Assembly (NCBI RefSeq): GCF_009728995.1
Contig: NZ_VTZW01000016.1
Span: 454,421-518,420, forward strand
Direction of reading: 5' to 3'
From: Streptomonospora sp. PA3
GTDB taxonomy: Bacteria; Actinomycetota; Actinomycetes; Streptosporangiales; Streptosporangiaceae
DNA length: 64,000 nt
Positions 17,249-25,156 of this stretch are shown here, one piece after another (the stretch's first letter is position 1; every line of letters starts with the position of its first letter). The position numbers were made by a program, and so were the translations under genes. Below the pieces are notes generated by a model. It saw only the letters and a program-made list of their open reading frames with translations, was not told where the DNA came from and searched no databases.

Positions 17249-18493
17249 TCACATCGAGGGGCGGGGCGGTGCCGGCCGGGTGCCCCACAGCAGGGTCACC
17301 GGGTTGGCCGCGGCCAGCCGCAGCGAACCGCTGGGCAGGCCCGCCAGGCGGGAGGCCTGGAGCTGGGTGCCGTCGACGGTGTAGCCGGCGGCGGCGAGCA
17401 TGTCGTGCAAGGGGCGGATGCGGTCGAGGGAGGCGAGCGCGGCGACGATCCGCTCGGGCCGGCGGGCGCAGACCGCGGCGGCGACGGAGTCGTCTCCTCC
17501 GCCGACGAACACCGCGTCCGGGGCCAGGCGCGCGGCGGCGGCCGGAATTTCGGCGGCTGCCTCGCCCTGGCGGATCTCGACCGCGACGCCGTGGGCGCGG
17601 GCGTTGGCGCCGATGCGGGCGCAGTCGGCGGGGTTGCGCTCGAAGGCGACGGCGCGGGCGCCGAAGCGCGCGCACTCCACGGCGACCGATCCGCTGCCGG
17701 CGCCCACGTCCCACACGACGGTGCCGGGCCGCGGCGCCAACCGCGCCAGGGCCAGCGCCCGCACCTCCGGTTTGGTGATCAGGGAGGCGCGGTGCTCGAA
17801 GGAGTCGGCGGGCAGTGCCCACTCCGGCGGCGCGCCCTGGTGGCCGGGCAGCCAGGCCATGGCGGGCGCGACGGCGCGCTCGGGATCCACGGCCAGGACC
17901 ACGTTGGGGGCGGCCCAGGCGCGTTCGGGCGCGTCCTGCCCCGGCGCCAGGCGCACGACCTCCTCGTCGGGCGCACCGAGCCGCTGGGCGACGTGGACCT
18001 CCCGTCCGGCGCGCAGCAGCTCGGGCAGGAACGCCTCGGGGCCCGAGCCGCCGGGCGCGGTGAGCACGGCCGCCTTGGGGTGGGCCAGCGCGGCGGCCAG
18101 CGCGCGCCGCACGCCGCGTCCGGAGTCGTCGCGGCCGTGCGCCGAGACGACCACGGCGTCGTCCCAAGGCAGGCCGATGCGCGCGAAGGCGGTGGCGACC
18201 GAGGAGACCGCGGGGATCACCGCGGGCCGGGCGCCGCGCGCCCGCAGGCTGCGCAGCACACCGAAGAACCCGGGGTCGCCCGAGGCCAGGACCGCGGCGG
18301 GTCCCGGCGCGGCCAGCACGGCTTCGGTGGCGGCGTGCAGGTCGCCGATGGGCACCCGCTGGGCGCCGCCGCCGATGTGCTCGCCGACGGCGTCGAGGTG
18401 GCGCTGGGCGCCGGCGACGCACACCGCCGCCGACAGCGCTTCGGCGGCCCGCCGCTCCAGCGGTCCGCCGTCGAGCCCGATGACGGTGATCAT
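17249..18493 (-). CDS. cobL: Precorrin-6B C5,15-methyltransferase (decarboxylating) CobL (CbiE-CbiT)
   Basis: 414 aa. The N-terminal half is CbiE-like (GLDGGPL, ASGDPGFFGVLRSL, VPAVSSVATAFARIGLPWDDA), methylating C-5 and/or C-15. The C-terminal half is CbiT-like with SAM-binding VWDVGAGSGSVAVE and ending NPVTLLWGTRP; it methylates and decarboxylates the acetate side chain at C-12. The ATG at 18493 overlaps the cbiD stop by four bases (ATGA). An open extension upstream to 18994 lies antisense-free inside cbiD and is not needed for the family. Confidence 0.95.
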   Translation of the reverse strand: MITVIGLDGGPLERRAAEALSAAVCVAGAQRHLDAVGEHIGGGAQRVPIGDLHAATEAVLAAPGPAAVLASGDPGFFGVLRSLRARGARPAVIPAVSSVATAFARIGLPWDDAVVVSAHGRDDSGRGVRRALAAALAHPKAAVLTAPGGSGPEAFLPELLRAGREVHVAQRLGAPDEEVVRLAPGQDAPERAWAAPNVVLAVDPERAVAPAMAWLPGHQGAPPEWALPADSFEHRASLITKPEVRALALARLAPRPGTVVWDVGAGSGSVAVECARFGARAVAFERNPADCARIGANARAHGVAVEIRQGEAAAEIPAAAARLAPDAVFVGGGDDSVAAAVCARRPERIVAALASLDRIRPLHDMLAAAGYTVDGTQLQASRLAGLPSGSLRLAAANPVTLLWGTRPAPPRPSM

Positions 18494-19719
18494 CCGTGCG
18501 CGTCCTCCGGCGCGTGCTCGCCGCGCCCGAGCCGCGGGTGGGCGGCGACGACCCGCTGCCCGGTGAAGTCGACCATGGCGACCTCCACCTCCAGGGCGCC
18601 CTCGGTAAAGCGGGTCAGGACGTCGGCGACGCGCCGGCACAGCTCCGTCCCGGCCGGCTCCAGCAGGCCGGCCCGCTCCCAGATCTCGTAGGCGTGGCGG
18701 CCGGTGTTGGCGGCCTCCACCTCGGCGGCCAAGTCCTCTCCCCCGCCGACCCGCCGGGTGACGGTGCCCAGCAGCTCGGTGGAGACCTTGGAGCGCGTGT
18801 AGTGGGTCATCAGCACGCCCGACGCCAGCTTGGTGAGCTTGCCCGCCATCCCGACGAAGACGACGCGCGCCAGGCCGTACTCCACGGCGCGGCGCATCGC
18901 GGCGCCGGTGAAGTCGCCGACCTCCACGAAGCACACCCGCGGCAGGTCCGGGTGCAGGAGCACGGCGCCCTTCTCGGTGCGTCCGCCGGTGCACAGCACC
19001 AGGGTGTCCTCGCCCTGGGCGGCCATCACGGATACGGCCTGCTCGACGCTGGCCCGCCAGGAGGCGGTGGAGAAGGGCCGCACGATTCCGGTGGTTCCGA
19101 GGATGGAGATACCGCCGAGGATCCCCAGCCGGGCGTTGGTGGTCTTGCGCGCCATCTTCTCGCCCTCGGGCACGCTGATGACCACCCGCAGCCCGGCCCC
19201 GCCGGTGTCGGCGACCTCGCCCACGGCCTGGCGGATCATCCGCGCGGGCACCGGGTTGATGGCCGGGCCGCCCAGCTCCAGGCCCAGGCCGGGGCGGGTG
19301 ACCACCCCCACCCCGACACCCCCGTCCAGCTCGACGCCGGGTTCCGGGCGCCGGGTGACGGTGGCGGTGATGTGCGCGCCGTCGGTGACGTCGGGGTCGT
19401 CGCCGGCGTCCTTGACCACGACCGCCTCGGCCCGGCGGCCCGGCTCGATCACGGCGCAGCGCTCGGTCGCGAAGGTGACGCGCCGCTCCGAGGGCAGCGC
19501 CACCTCCACGACCTCCGCGGGCTCGCCGGTGACCAGCGCCGCCGCGGCGGCCTTGGCGGCCGCCGAGGCGCAGGTGCCCGTCGTCCAGCCGGTGCGCAGC
19601 GCCTTCTGGCGCACCTTCATCGTGCGCGGCAGGTCGGGTTCGCGCGGCTGGGGCTCCTCGGCCGCGCCGGGGGCGGGCCGGGGCCCGTCGCCGCTGCGGG
19701 GCCGCTGGGTCTCGGACAC
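18490..19719 (-). CDS. cbiD: Cobalt-precorrin-5B C1-methyltransferase CbiD
   Basis: 409 aa. After about 35 disordered residues comes the hallmark LRTGWTTGTCASAAAKAA. Other CbiD-like segments are PALVIG-like NPVPARMIRQAV, the glycine-rich GGISILGTTGIVRPFS and the C-terminal FVGMAGKLTKLASGVLMTHY. It methylates C-1 of the contracted corrinoid, using SAM, in the cobalt-containing pathway. It starts four bases after cobM and overlaps cobL. CbiD together with CbiG argues for the cobalt-early branch. Confidence 0.95.
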   Translation of the reverse strand: MSETQRPRSGDGPRPAPGAAEEPQPREPDLPRTMKVRQKALRTGWTTGTCASAAAKAAAAALVTGEPAEVVEVALPSERRVTFATERCAVIEPGRRAEAVVVKDAGDDPDVTDGAHITATVTRRPEPGVELDGGVGVGVVTRPGLGLELGGPAINPVPARMIRQAVGEVADTGGAGLRVVISVPEGEKMARKTTNARLGILGGISILGTTGIVRPFSTASWRASVEQAVSVMAAQGEDTLVLCTGGRTEKGAVLLHPDLPRVCFVEVGDFTGAAMRRAVEYGLARVVFVGMAGKLTKLASGVLMTHYTRSKVSTELLGTVTRRVGGGEDLAAEVEAANTGRHAYEIWERAGLLEPAGTELCRRVADVLTRFTEGALEVEVAMVDFTGQRVVAAHPRLGRGEHAPEDAHG

Positions 19720-19723
19720 GGCT

Positions 19724-20581
19724 TTAAGCTCCCCGACGCGCCTCGCGCAGCGCGCGGCGCGCCTCGCGGTCGGCCCGGCGGTGGGTGTGGAAGTGGCCGG
19801 GGTGGTAGAGGTGCGAGCGGGTCCCTCCGGCGCCGAGGGCCGGGCCCACCAGCACCAGGGTGTGCTTCCACAGCCGGTGCTGTTTGACGGTGGCCTCCAG
19901 CTCGCCCAGCTCGCAGTGGACGATCAGCTCCTCGGGCCAGGTGGCCTGGTAGGCGACGATGCACGGCGTCTCGGGCGGATAGCCGCCGTCGATCAGCTCC
20001 TCCTGCAACCGACCCGAGCGCGCCGCCGAGAGGAACAGCGCCATCGTGGTGCCGTGCCGGGCGAACTCGCGGACCTCCTCGCCCTCGGGCATGGGCGTCT
20101 TGCCGCCGCCCAGCCGGGTCAGGATGACCGACTGGGCGACCTCGGGGACGGTCAGCTCGCGCCCGGCGATCGCGGCGACCGCGCTGAAGCTGGAGACACC
20201 CGGGATGATCTCGACGTCGAGGCCGAGGTCGGCGCAGACCTCCACCTGCTCCTGCACGGCACCCCACAGCGCCGGGTCGCCGGAGTGGATGCGGGCGATG
20301 CGCAGGCCCTCCTCGGCGGCGCGGCGGTAGTAGGGCAGCACGCCTTCCATGGGCAGTTTCGCGGAGTCGACGATCTCGGCGCCGGGGCGGGCGTGTTCGA
20401 GCACGTCCTCGTGGACGAGGCTGGCCGCCCAGATCACCACGTCGGCGGAGGAGATCGCGCGGGCCGCGCGGATGGTGAGCAGGTCCGCGGCGCCCGGGCC
20501 GGCGCCGACGAAGACCACCGCGCCCGTGCCGGTCCCGCTGCTGTGCTCACTGCTCGGCTGGCTGGCCATGCGCTCGTTCAC
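19724..20581 (-). CDS. cobM: Precorrin-4 C11-methyltransferase CobM/CbiF
   Basis: 285 aa SAM methyltransferase: GAGPGAADLLTIRAARAI near the N-terminus, YYRRAAEEGL, RIHSGDPALWGAV and IIPGVSSFSAVAAIAGRELTVPE, all characteristic of CobM. It methylates C-11 of (cobalt-)precorrin-4. The gene starts 83 bases after cobI and ends four bases before cbiD. The C-terminus is basic and His-rich (YHPGHFHTHRRADREARR), slightly longer than usual. Confidence 0.95.
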   Translation of the reverse strand: MNERMASQPSSEHSSGTGTGAVVFVGAGPGAADLLTIRAARAISSADVVIWAASLVHEDVLEHARPGAEIVDSAKLPMEGVLPYYRRAAEEGLRIARIHSGDPALWGAVQEQVEVCADLGLDVEIIPGVSSFSAVAAIAGRELTVPEVAQSVILTRLGGGKTPMPEGEEVREFARHGTTMALFLSAARSGRLQEELIDGGYPPETPCIVAYQATWPEELIVHCELGELEATVKQHRLWKHTLVLVGPALGAGGTRSHLYHPGHFHTHRRADREARRALREARRGA

Positions 20582-20664
20582 TCACCTCTCGTCGTCGGTC
20601 GGTCGGGCGGCGCGGTCCGCGCCGCCGCCGCGGTGCGGCGCGCGCCGTCCCCTCGCGCCGGGGC

Positions 20665-21408
20665 TCACAGCTTGCCGCCGCGCCGGCCGTGCCGGCGCGC
20701 GGGCGCGATGAGCGTGGACAGATAGGGCAGGTCGGCCCCGTTCAGTTCGCGAAGCGGGGCGATGTGCTCGTCGGGCAGGCCCAGGCGGGCTCCGTAGACG
20801 GCGTCGTCGCCGCGGCCGGACTCGCGCACCGCGCCGGCGACCTGCGGCGCGAACCGGCCGAACTTGTAGGCGACCACGGTGGCATCGGAGTCCAGTGCGC
20901 TGCGCAGCCGCTCCAGGCCGCCGGTGGCCGGCATCAGGGTGAGGGGTTCGCTGCCCTCGACCAGCACGCGGCCGGCCCGCGCGGCGAGGTCCTGCATGGC
21001 CGTGACGCCGGGCACGGTCTCGACCTCGGTCTCCGGCGCGGCCTCCCGCACCGTCTGCGCCAGGTAGGTGAAGGTCGAGTAGACGTTGGGGTCGCCGATG
21101 GTGGCGAAGGCCACGGTGGCCGCTCCCGCGTCGAAGTGCCGCAGGACGGCGCGGGCCGCCTCGTCCCAGGCGCGCGCCCGGCGCTCGCTGACTCCGCCGC
21201 GGTCGTTGAGCGCGAACACGGCTCGCTCGATGCGCGCGGCGTCGACGTGGGCGCGCACGGTCGCCTCGGCCCGGCCCGGCTCGCCGCCGGCCAGCACCGG
21301 CACGATCACGGCGTCGGCTTCGCGCAGGCGCCGCACCGCCTTGACCGTCACCAGCTCGGGATCCCCCGGTCCGACGCCGACCCCGACCAGCCGTCCGCCC
21401 GTGCCCAT
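20665..21408 (-). CDS. cobI: Precorrin-2 C20-methyltransferase CobI/CbiL
   Basis: 247 aa from the ATG at 21408, chosen because GGAAG lies about seven bases upstream and the protein then begins GRLVGVGVGPGDPELVTVKA. TIGDPNVYSTFTYL, VPGVTAMQDLAARAG and FKFGR-like YKFGRFAPQV are family signatures. It methylates C-20 of precorrin-2 or cobalt-precorrin-2. First gene of the cobI-cobM-cbiD-cobL-cbiG/cobJ operon; it is divergent from cobB, with 283 bases between the two starts that must hold both promoters. I saw no riboswitch in that gap. Confidence 0.95.
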   Translation of the reverse strand: MGTGGRLVGVGVGPGDPELVTVKAVRRLREADAVIVPVLAGGEPGRAEATVRAHVDAARIERAVFALNDRGGVSERRARAWDEAARAVLRHFDAGAATVAFATIGDPNVYSTFTYLAQTVREAAPETEVETVPGVTAMQDLAARAGRVLVEGSEPLTLMPATGGLERLRSALDSDATVVAYKFGRFAPQVAGAVRESGRGDDAVYGARLGLPDEHIAPLRELNGADLPYLSTLIAPARRHGRRGGKL

Positions 21409-21691
21409 ACCACCGCTTCCTATTCGCCCGGATTGCCTGATGCGCCCGCCGGCCGCGTCCCGCGGGCCTCCACCGCGCCGGAGCCGGCCGGTGGGCCCGC
21501 TGCGGCTGCGGGGGCCGCGGCCAGCGTATCGGGCGGCTGTGGGCCCGGCCGGGGGCGGGCCCGCCCCCGGGCGCCGGTCGGCGAGCACGCCCGGAGTGCC
21601 GAGGCGGCCTCCGCCGCGCCTACCATGGCCAGTTGCCGCCTGCCCGGCGGCGAGGTCCGGTGATGCCGCGAGTGCGAGGAGGACGAGGCGC

Positions 21692-23101
21692 GTGCCCGTG
21701 ATACCGCGTGTGGTGATCGCGGCTCCGGCGTCCAGCAGTGGGAAGACCACCGTCGCCACCGGCCTCATGGCCGCGCTGGCGGCGCGCGGCGACCGGGTGT
21801 CCGGGCACAAGGTGGGCCCCGACTACATCGACCCCGGCTACCACGCGCTGGCCACCGATCGGCCGCCGCGCAACCTGGACCCGGTGCTCTGCGGCGAGGA
21901 GCGCGTCGTGCCGCTGTTCCTGCACGGGGCGGCCGGCGCCGACATCGCGGTCGTCGAGGGCGTGATGGGGATGTTCGACGGCGCGGCCGACTCCGCCGGC
22001 TTCGCCGGCCCCGGGGACCCGGGCTCCACCGCGCATGTGGCCGCGCTGCTCGGCGCGCCCGTGGTGCTGGTGGTCGACGCCTCGCGCAGCGCCAGGTCGG
22101 TGGCGGCCCTGGTGCACGGCTTCTGCACCTACGACCCGCGCGTGCGCGTCGCGGGGGTCGTGCTCAACCGCGTGGGCTCCGACCGCCACGAGCGCATCCT
22201 GCGCACCGCGCTGGAGGACACGGGCACCGAGGTGCTTGGGGCGGTCCGGCGGCGTGCGGAGGTGCACACGCCCTCGCGCCACCTCGGTCTGATCCCCGCC
22301 GCCGAGCGGGCCGGCGAGGCGCGCCGGGCCGTGCGGGAGCTGGGCGCACTGGTGGCCGCGTCCTGCGATCTGGACGCCGTTGCGGCCGTGGCCCGCGCGG
22401 CCCCTCCCCTTGTCGGCGAGCCGTGGGATCCCGGCGCTGCGGCGGCGGAGGCCGCGGGCGCGGCGGAGGCGCGTGCGGGCTCGCGCGCGCCGCGCGTCGC
22501 CGTCTTCGGCGGTCCGGCCTTCACCTTCGGCTACACCGAGCAGGAGGAGCTGCTGCGCGCCGGCGGAGCCGAGGTGCGCACCGTCGACCCGCTGAGCGAT
22601 GAATCGCTCCCCGAGCCGACGGACGCGCTTGTAGTCGGCGGCGGGTTCCCCGAGGTGCACGCCGCCGAGCTGTCGGCGAACGCGGCGCTGCGCTCCGAGG
22701 TCGCTGCGCTGGCCGCGCGCGGCGCCCCGGTCGCCGCCGAGTGCGCCGGGCTGCTCTACCTGTCGCGCAGCCTGGACGGGGCGCCGATGTGCGGCGTGCT
22801 GCCCGCCGACGCCACCATGAGCGGCTCCCTGACGCTGGGCTACCGCTCCGCCGTGGCGGTCGCCGACACCCTGCTGGCGCGGGCGGGCACCCGGGTGCGC
22901 GGCCACGAGTTCCACCGCACGGTGGTCGAGCCGCGTTCGGGGCCCCGGCCGGCGTGGCAATGGAATTCCCGTGGCGGCGAGGGGTTCGCCTCTGACACCA
23001 TCAGCGCTTCCTATCTGCACGTCCACTGGGCCGGGAATCCCGCGATCGCCTCCCGGTTCCTGCGGGCGGCGCGCGCCCACAGCGAGGGGATGTCCCGATG
23101 A
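21692..23101 (+). CDS. cobB: Cobyrinic acid a,c-diamide synthase CobB/CbiA
   Basis: 469 aa starting at a GTG with GGAGG nine bases upstream. The N-terminal ATP domain has the P-loop ASSSGKTT, KVGPDYIDPGYH and EGVMGMFDG; the C-terminal class I glutamine amidotransferase-like domain has GGGFPEVH and AECAGLLYL, whose Cys is the nucleophile. It ends with SYLHVHWAGNP. It amidates the a and c carboxylates of cobyrinate (or hydrogenobyrinate) using glutamine and ATP. Its stop overlaps the start of a GNAT gene by four bases. Confidence 0.96.
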   Translation: MPVIPRVVIAAPASSSGKTTVATGLMAALAARGDRVSGHKVGPDYIDPGYHALATDRPPRNLDPVLCGEERVVPLFLHGAAGADIAVVEGVMGMFDGAADSAGFAGPGDPGSTAHVAALLGAPVVLVVDASRSARSVAALVHGFCTYDPRVRVAGVVLNRVGSDRHERILRTALEDTGTEVLGAVRRRAEVHTPSRHLGLIPAAERAGEARRAVRELGALVAASCDLDAVAAVARAAPPLVGEPWDPGAAAAEAAGAAEARAGSRAPRVAVFGGPAFTFGYTEQEELLRAGGAEVRTVDPLSDESLPEPTDALVVGGGFPEVHAAELSANAALRSEVAALAARGAPVAAECAGLLYLSRSLDGAPMCGVLPADATMSGSLTLGYRSAVAVADTLLARAGTRVRGHEFHRTVVEPRSGPRPAWQWNSRGGEGFASDTISASYLHVHWAGNPAIASRFLRAARAHSEGMSR

Positions 23102-23682
23102 ACGACGCGGCCGAATCGCCGATCATGCCTTCGGTGGTGCTGCGCACCGACCGGCTCCTGCTGCGGGCGCACACCCGCGACGACATCGAGGCGGTCTACC
23201 GCGGCATCACCGACCCCCAGGTGCAGCGCTGGCTGCCGCTGCCCCGCCCGGGAGCGCCCTACACCCGCGCCGACGCCGAGAACTGGTGCCTGGTGGGCGC
23301 GCCGCAGGCCCGGGTGGGCGGCGACGGCCAGCAGTGGGCCGTCATCGAGGCCGGGACCGGCTCCTACGCCGGCTCGATCGGCCTCACCCGCACCCTGTGG
23401 CGCGCCCGCTCGACCGAGGTCGGCTACTGGCTGGCGCCGTGGGCACGGGGACGCGGCCTGGCCACCGAGGCGGTCGTGGCCGTCTCCCGGTGGGCGCTCA
23501 ACGACCAGAACTTCGAGCGGGTGGAGCTGAAGGCGGCCGCGCCCAACACCGCGTCGCGGCGCGTGGCCGAGAAGGCCGGGTTCACCTACGAGGGAACCGA
23601 ACGCAACGCGATGCCCCTGCATGAAGGCCGCAGCGACCTGGCCGTCTACAGCCTCGTCCCCGCGGATCTGGCCGCCGGGTAG
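23098..23682 (+). CDS. GNAT-family N-acetyltransferase (RimJ/RimL type)
   Basis: 194 aa. LRTDRLLLRAHTRDD at the start, the acetyl-CoA pyrophosphate-binding loop around APWARGRGLATEAV, and SRRVAEKAGFTYEGTER near the C-terminus are typical of RimJ/RimL-like acetyltransferases. The substrate cannot be told from sequence. It is translationally coupled to cobB (ATGA at 23098-23101), but no known B12 step needs an acetyltransferase, so it may be a passenger. Confidence 0.88.
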   Translation: MNDAAESPIMPSVVLRTDRLLLRAHTRDDIEAVYRGITDPQVQRWLPLPRPGAPYTRADAENWCLVGAPQARVGGDGQQWAVIEAGTGSYAGSIGLTRTLWRARSTEVGYWLAPWARGRGLATEAVVAVSRWALNDQNFERVELKAAAPNTASRRVAEKAGFTYEGTERNAMPLHEGRSDLAVYSLVPADLAAG

Positions 23683-23689
23683 GCCGTGT

Positions 23690-24330
23690 TTCAGAACGGC
23701 GGGGGCGCGGCTTCCGGGAACCCACCGGATACCGCCTGGGGCGGCCGCCATCGAAGCCGTGCCACCGATGGCCGGCCTCCGCGACAAAGGTGCACCGTGC
23801 GCTCGGCGGCAAGCCGGCTCTGAATAGGTACGTGGCGCGAAGCGCCTCCGTTAGGTCGTGTTCATGACCGGCAGCGCCGCTTTCCAGGAACTCACCGGGT
23901 ACCACGTGGGGCGGCCACCATCGGGGTTGCGGCAATGGGCGCGCCTCGCGTAGCGCGGCCCGCCCGTCAGCCCGCCACCACCCCAACGGAGACGCTTCGC
24001 GTCACGTGTTTTCTTGCCGCCGAGCGCACGCAGTCCCTCCCAGGTGGAGCCGCACCACCGGTGGCGGGCCTCCAGTACAAAAGTGCGCCGTGCGCTCGGC
24101 GGCAAGCTGGCGCCCAGCGCTGCGCGCATCACAGCCCCATTGCCGCAACCGCTGTGGTGACCGACTCCCTAAACAGGACGCAGGGGCAGTCACGGGCGAC
24201 AGGCAGACAAGCACGCGGCGCGAAGCGCCTCCGTCAGGTGCGGCGGCGGGTGACGGGTGGGGTTCGCGCAACCCGGCCTCCATTGCCACAACCGCTGTGG
24301 TGACCGACTTCTTAAAGACGTAGGCGCGAC
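23690..24330. repeat. Mosaic of imperfect direct and inverted repeats (non-coding)
   Basis: At least four motif types recur between the GNAT gene and cobO. (1) About 45 bases at 23708-23752 and 23880-23924. (2) About 55 bases including GTGCGCTCGGCGGCAAGC at 23761-23815 and 24053-24110, with an inverted piece near 24011-24029. (3) GGCGCGAAGCGCCTCCG at about 23831 and 24217, with an inverted copy near 23975-24005. (4) About 35 bases at 24140-24174 and 24282-24316, whose first part is inverted at about 23924-23938. No convincing gene is present between 23683 and 24478. Confidence 0.75.
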
Positions 24331-24478
24331 GCCGTTCGGTCGACGCTGAGCGGTCGCGCCGAGCGTGGGCGGGCAGGCGCTCTCGACGGCGGAGCCGAGA
24401 TCGGAACGCCGGCAACCGTGCCGCGGCGGTGGGGCGGGCGGCGGCATCCGGTACGGGCGGGACCGCCCCACCGCCACA

Positions 24479-25081
24479 TCACCACTCGATGCCGCGCTGG
24501 CCCTTCTGCCCGGCGTCCATGGGGTGCTTGACCTTGGCCATCTCGGTGACGAGGTCGGCGGCCTCCAGCAAGCGCGGGTCGGCGTCGCGGCCGGTGATCA
24601 CGACGTGCTGCTGCCCCGTGCGCCCGGTCAGAGTCTCGACCACATCGTCCACGTCCACCCAGCCCCACTTCATGGGATAGGTGAACTCGTCGAGGACGTA
24701 GAGCCGGTAGGACTCGGCGGCCAGGTCCCGCTTGATCTGGGCCCAGCCTTCGGCGGCGTCGGCGGCGTGGTCCTGCTCGGTACCCGGCCGCTGGATCCAC
24801 GACCAGCCCTCGCCCATCTTGTGCCAGTCGACGCGGCCGCCCTCGCCGGACCCGCCGAGCACGCGCAGCGCGCGCTCCTCCCCGATGCGCCACTTGGCCG
24901 ACTTGACGAACTGGAACACGCCGATGTCCCAGCCCTGCGACCAGCCGCGGGTGGCCAGTCCGAACGCGGCGGTCGACTTGCCCTTGCCAGGACCGGTGTG
25001 CACGATCAGCAGCGGCCGGTTGCGGCGCTGCCGGGTGGTCAGCCCGTCGTCGGGCACGTAGGCGGGTTTGCCCTGCGGCAT
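24479..25081 (-). CDS. cobO: Cob(I)yrinic acid a,c-diamide adenosyltransferase CobO/BtuR
   Basis: 200 aa. P-loop variant HTGPGKGKSTAAFGLA, then RGWSQGWDIGVFQFVK, LYVLDEFTYP and VITGRDAD, with the C-terminal VKHPMDAGQKGQRGIEW all typical of the CobO/CobA(Se) adenosyltransferases. It transfers the adenosyl group of ATP to Co(I) of the corrinoid. A GGAG lies about ten bases before the ATG. It follows the ChlI/ChlD-like gene by 75 bases on the same strand and so probably shares its riboswitch-controlled transcript. Confidence 0.96.
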   Translation of the reverse strand: MPQGKPAYVPDDGLTTRQRRNRPLLIVHTGPGKGKSTAAFGLATRGWSQGWDIGVFQFVKSAKWRIGEERALRVLGGSGEGGRVDWHKMGEGWSWIQRPGTEQDHAADAAEGWAQIKRDLAAESYRLYVLDEFTYPMKWGWVDVDDVVETLTGRTGQQHVVITGRDADPRLLEAADLVTEMAKVKHPMDAGQKGQRGIEW

Positions 25082-25156
25082 GCGTTCTGTTCTCCTCGGT
25101 TCTCAGGTGATCGGCCGACGCGCGGCCGAGGGAGCGGGTCCTTTGCCCGCCGGTGT

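Noticed and set aside
15662-18691. Plus-strand frame of about 1000 codons
   Set aside because: Antisense of cbiG/cobJ and cobL; no domain recognisable.
23690-24330. CRISPR array
   Set aside because: Repeats differ in length, spacing and orientation, and are imperfect; no cas gene is near.
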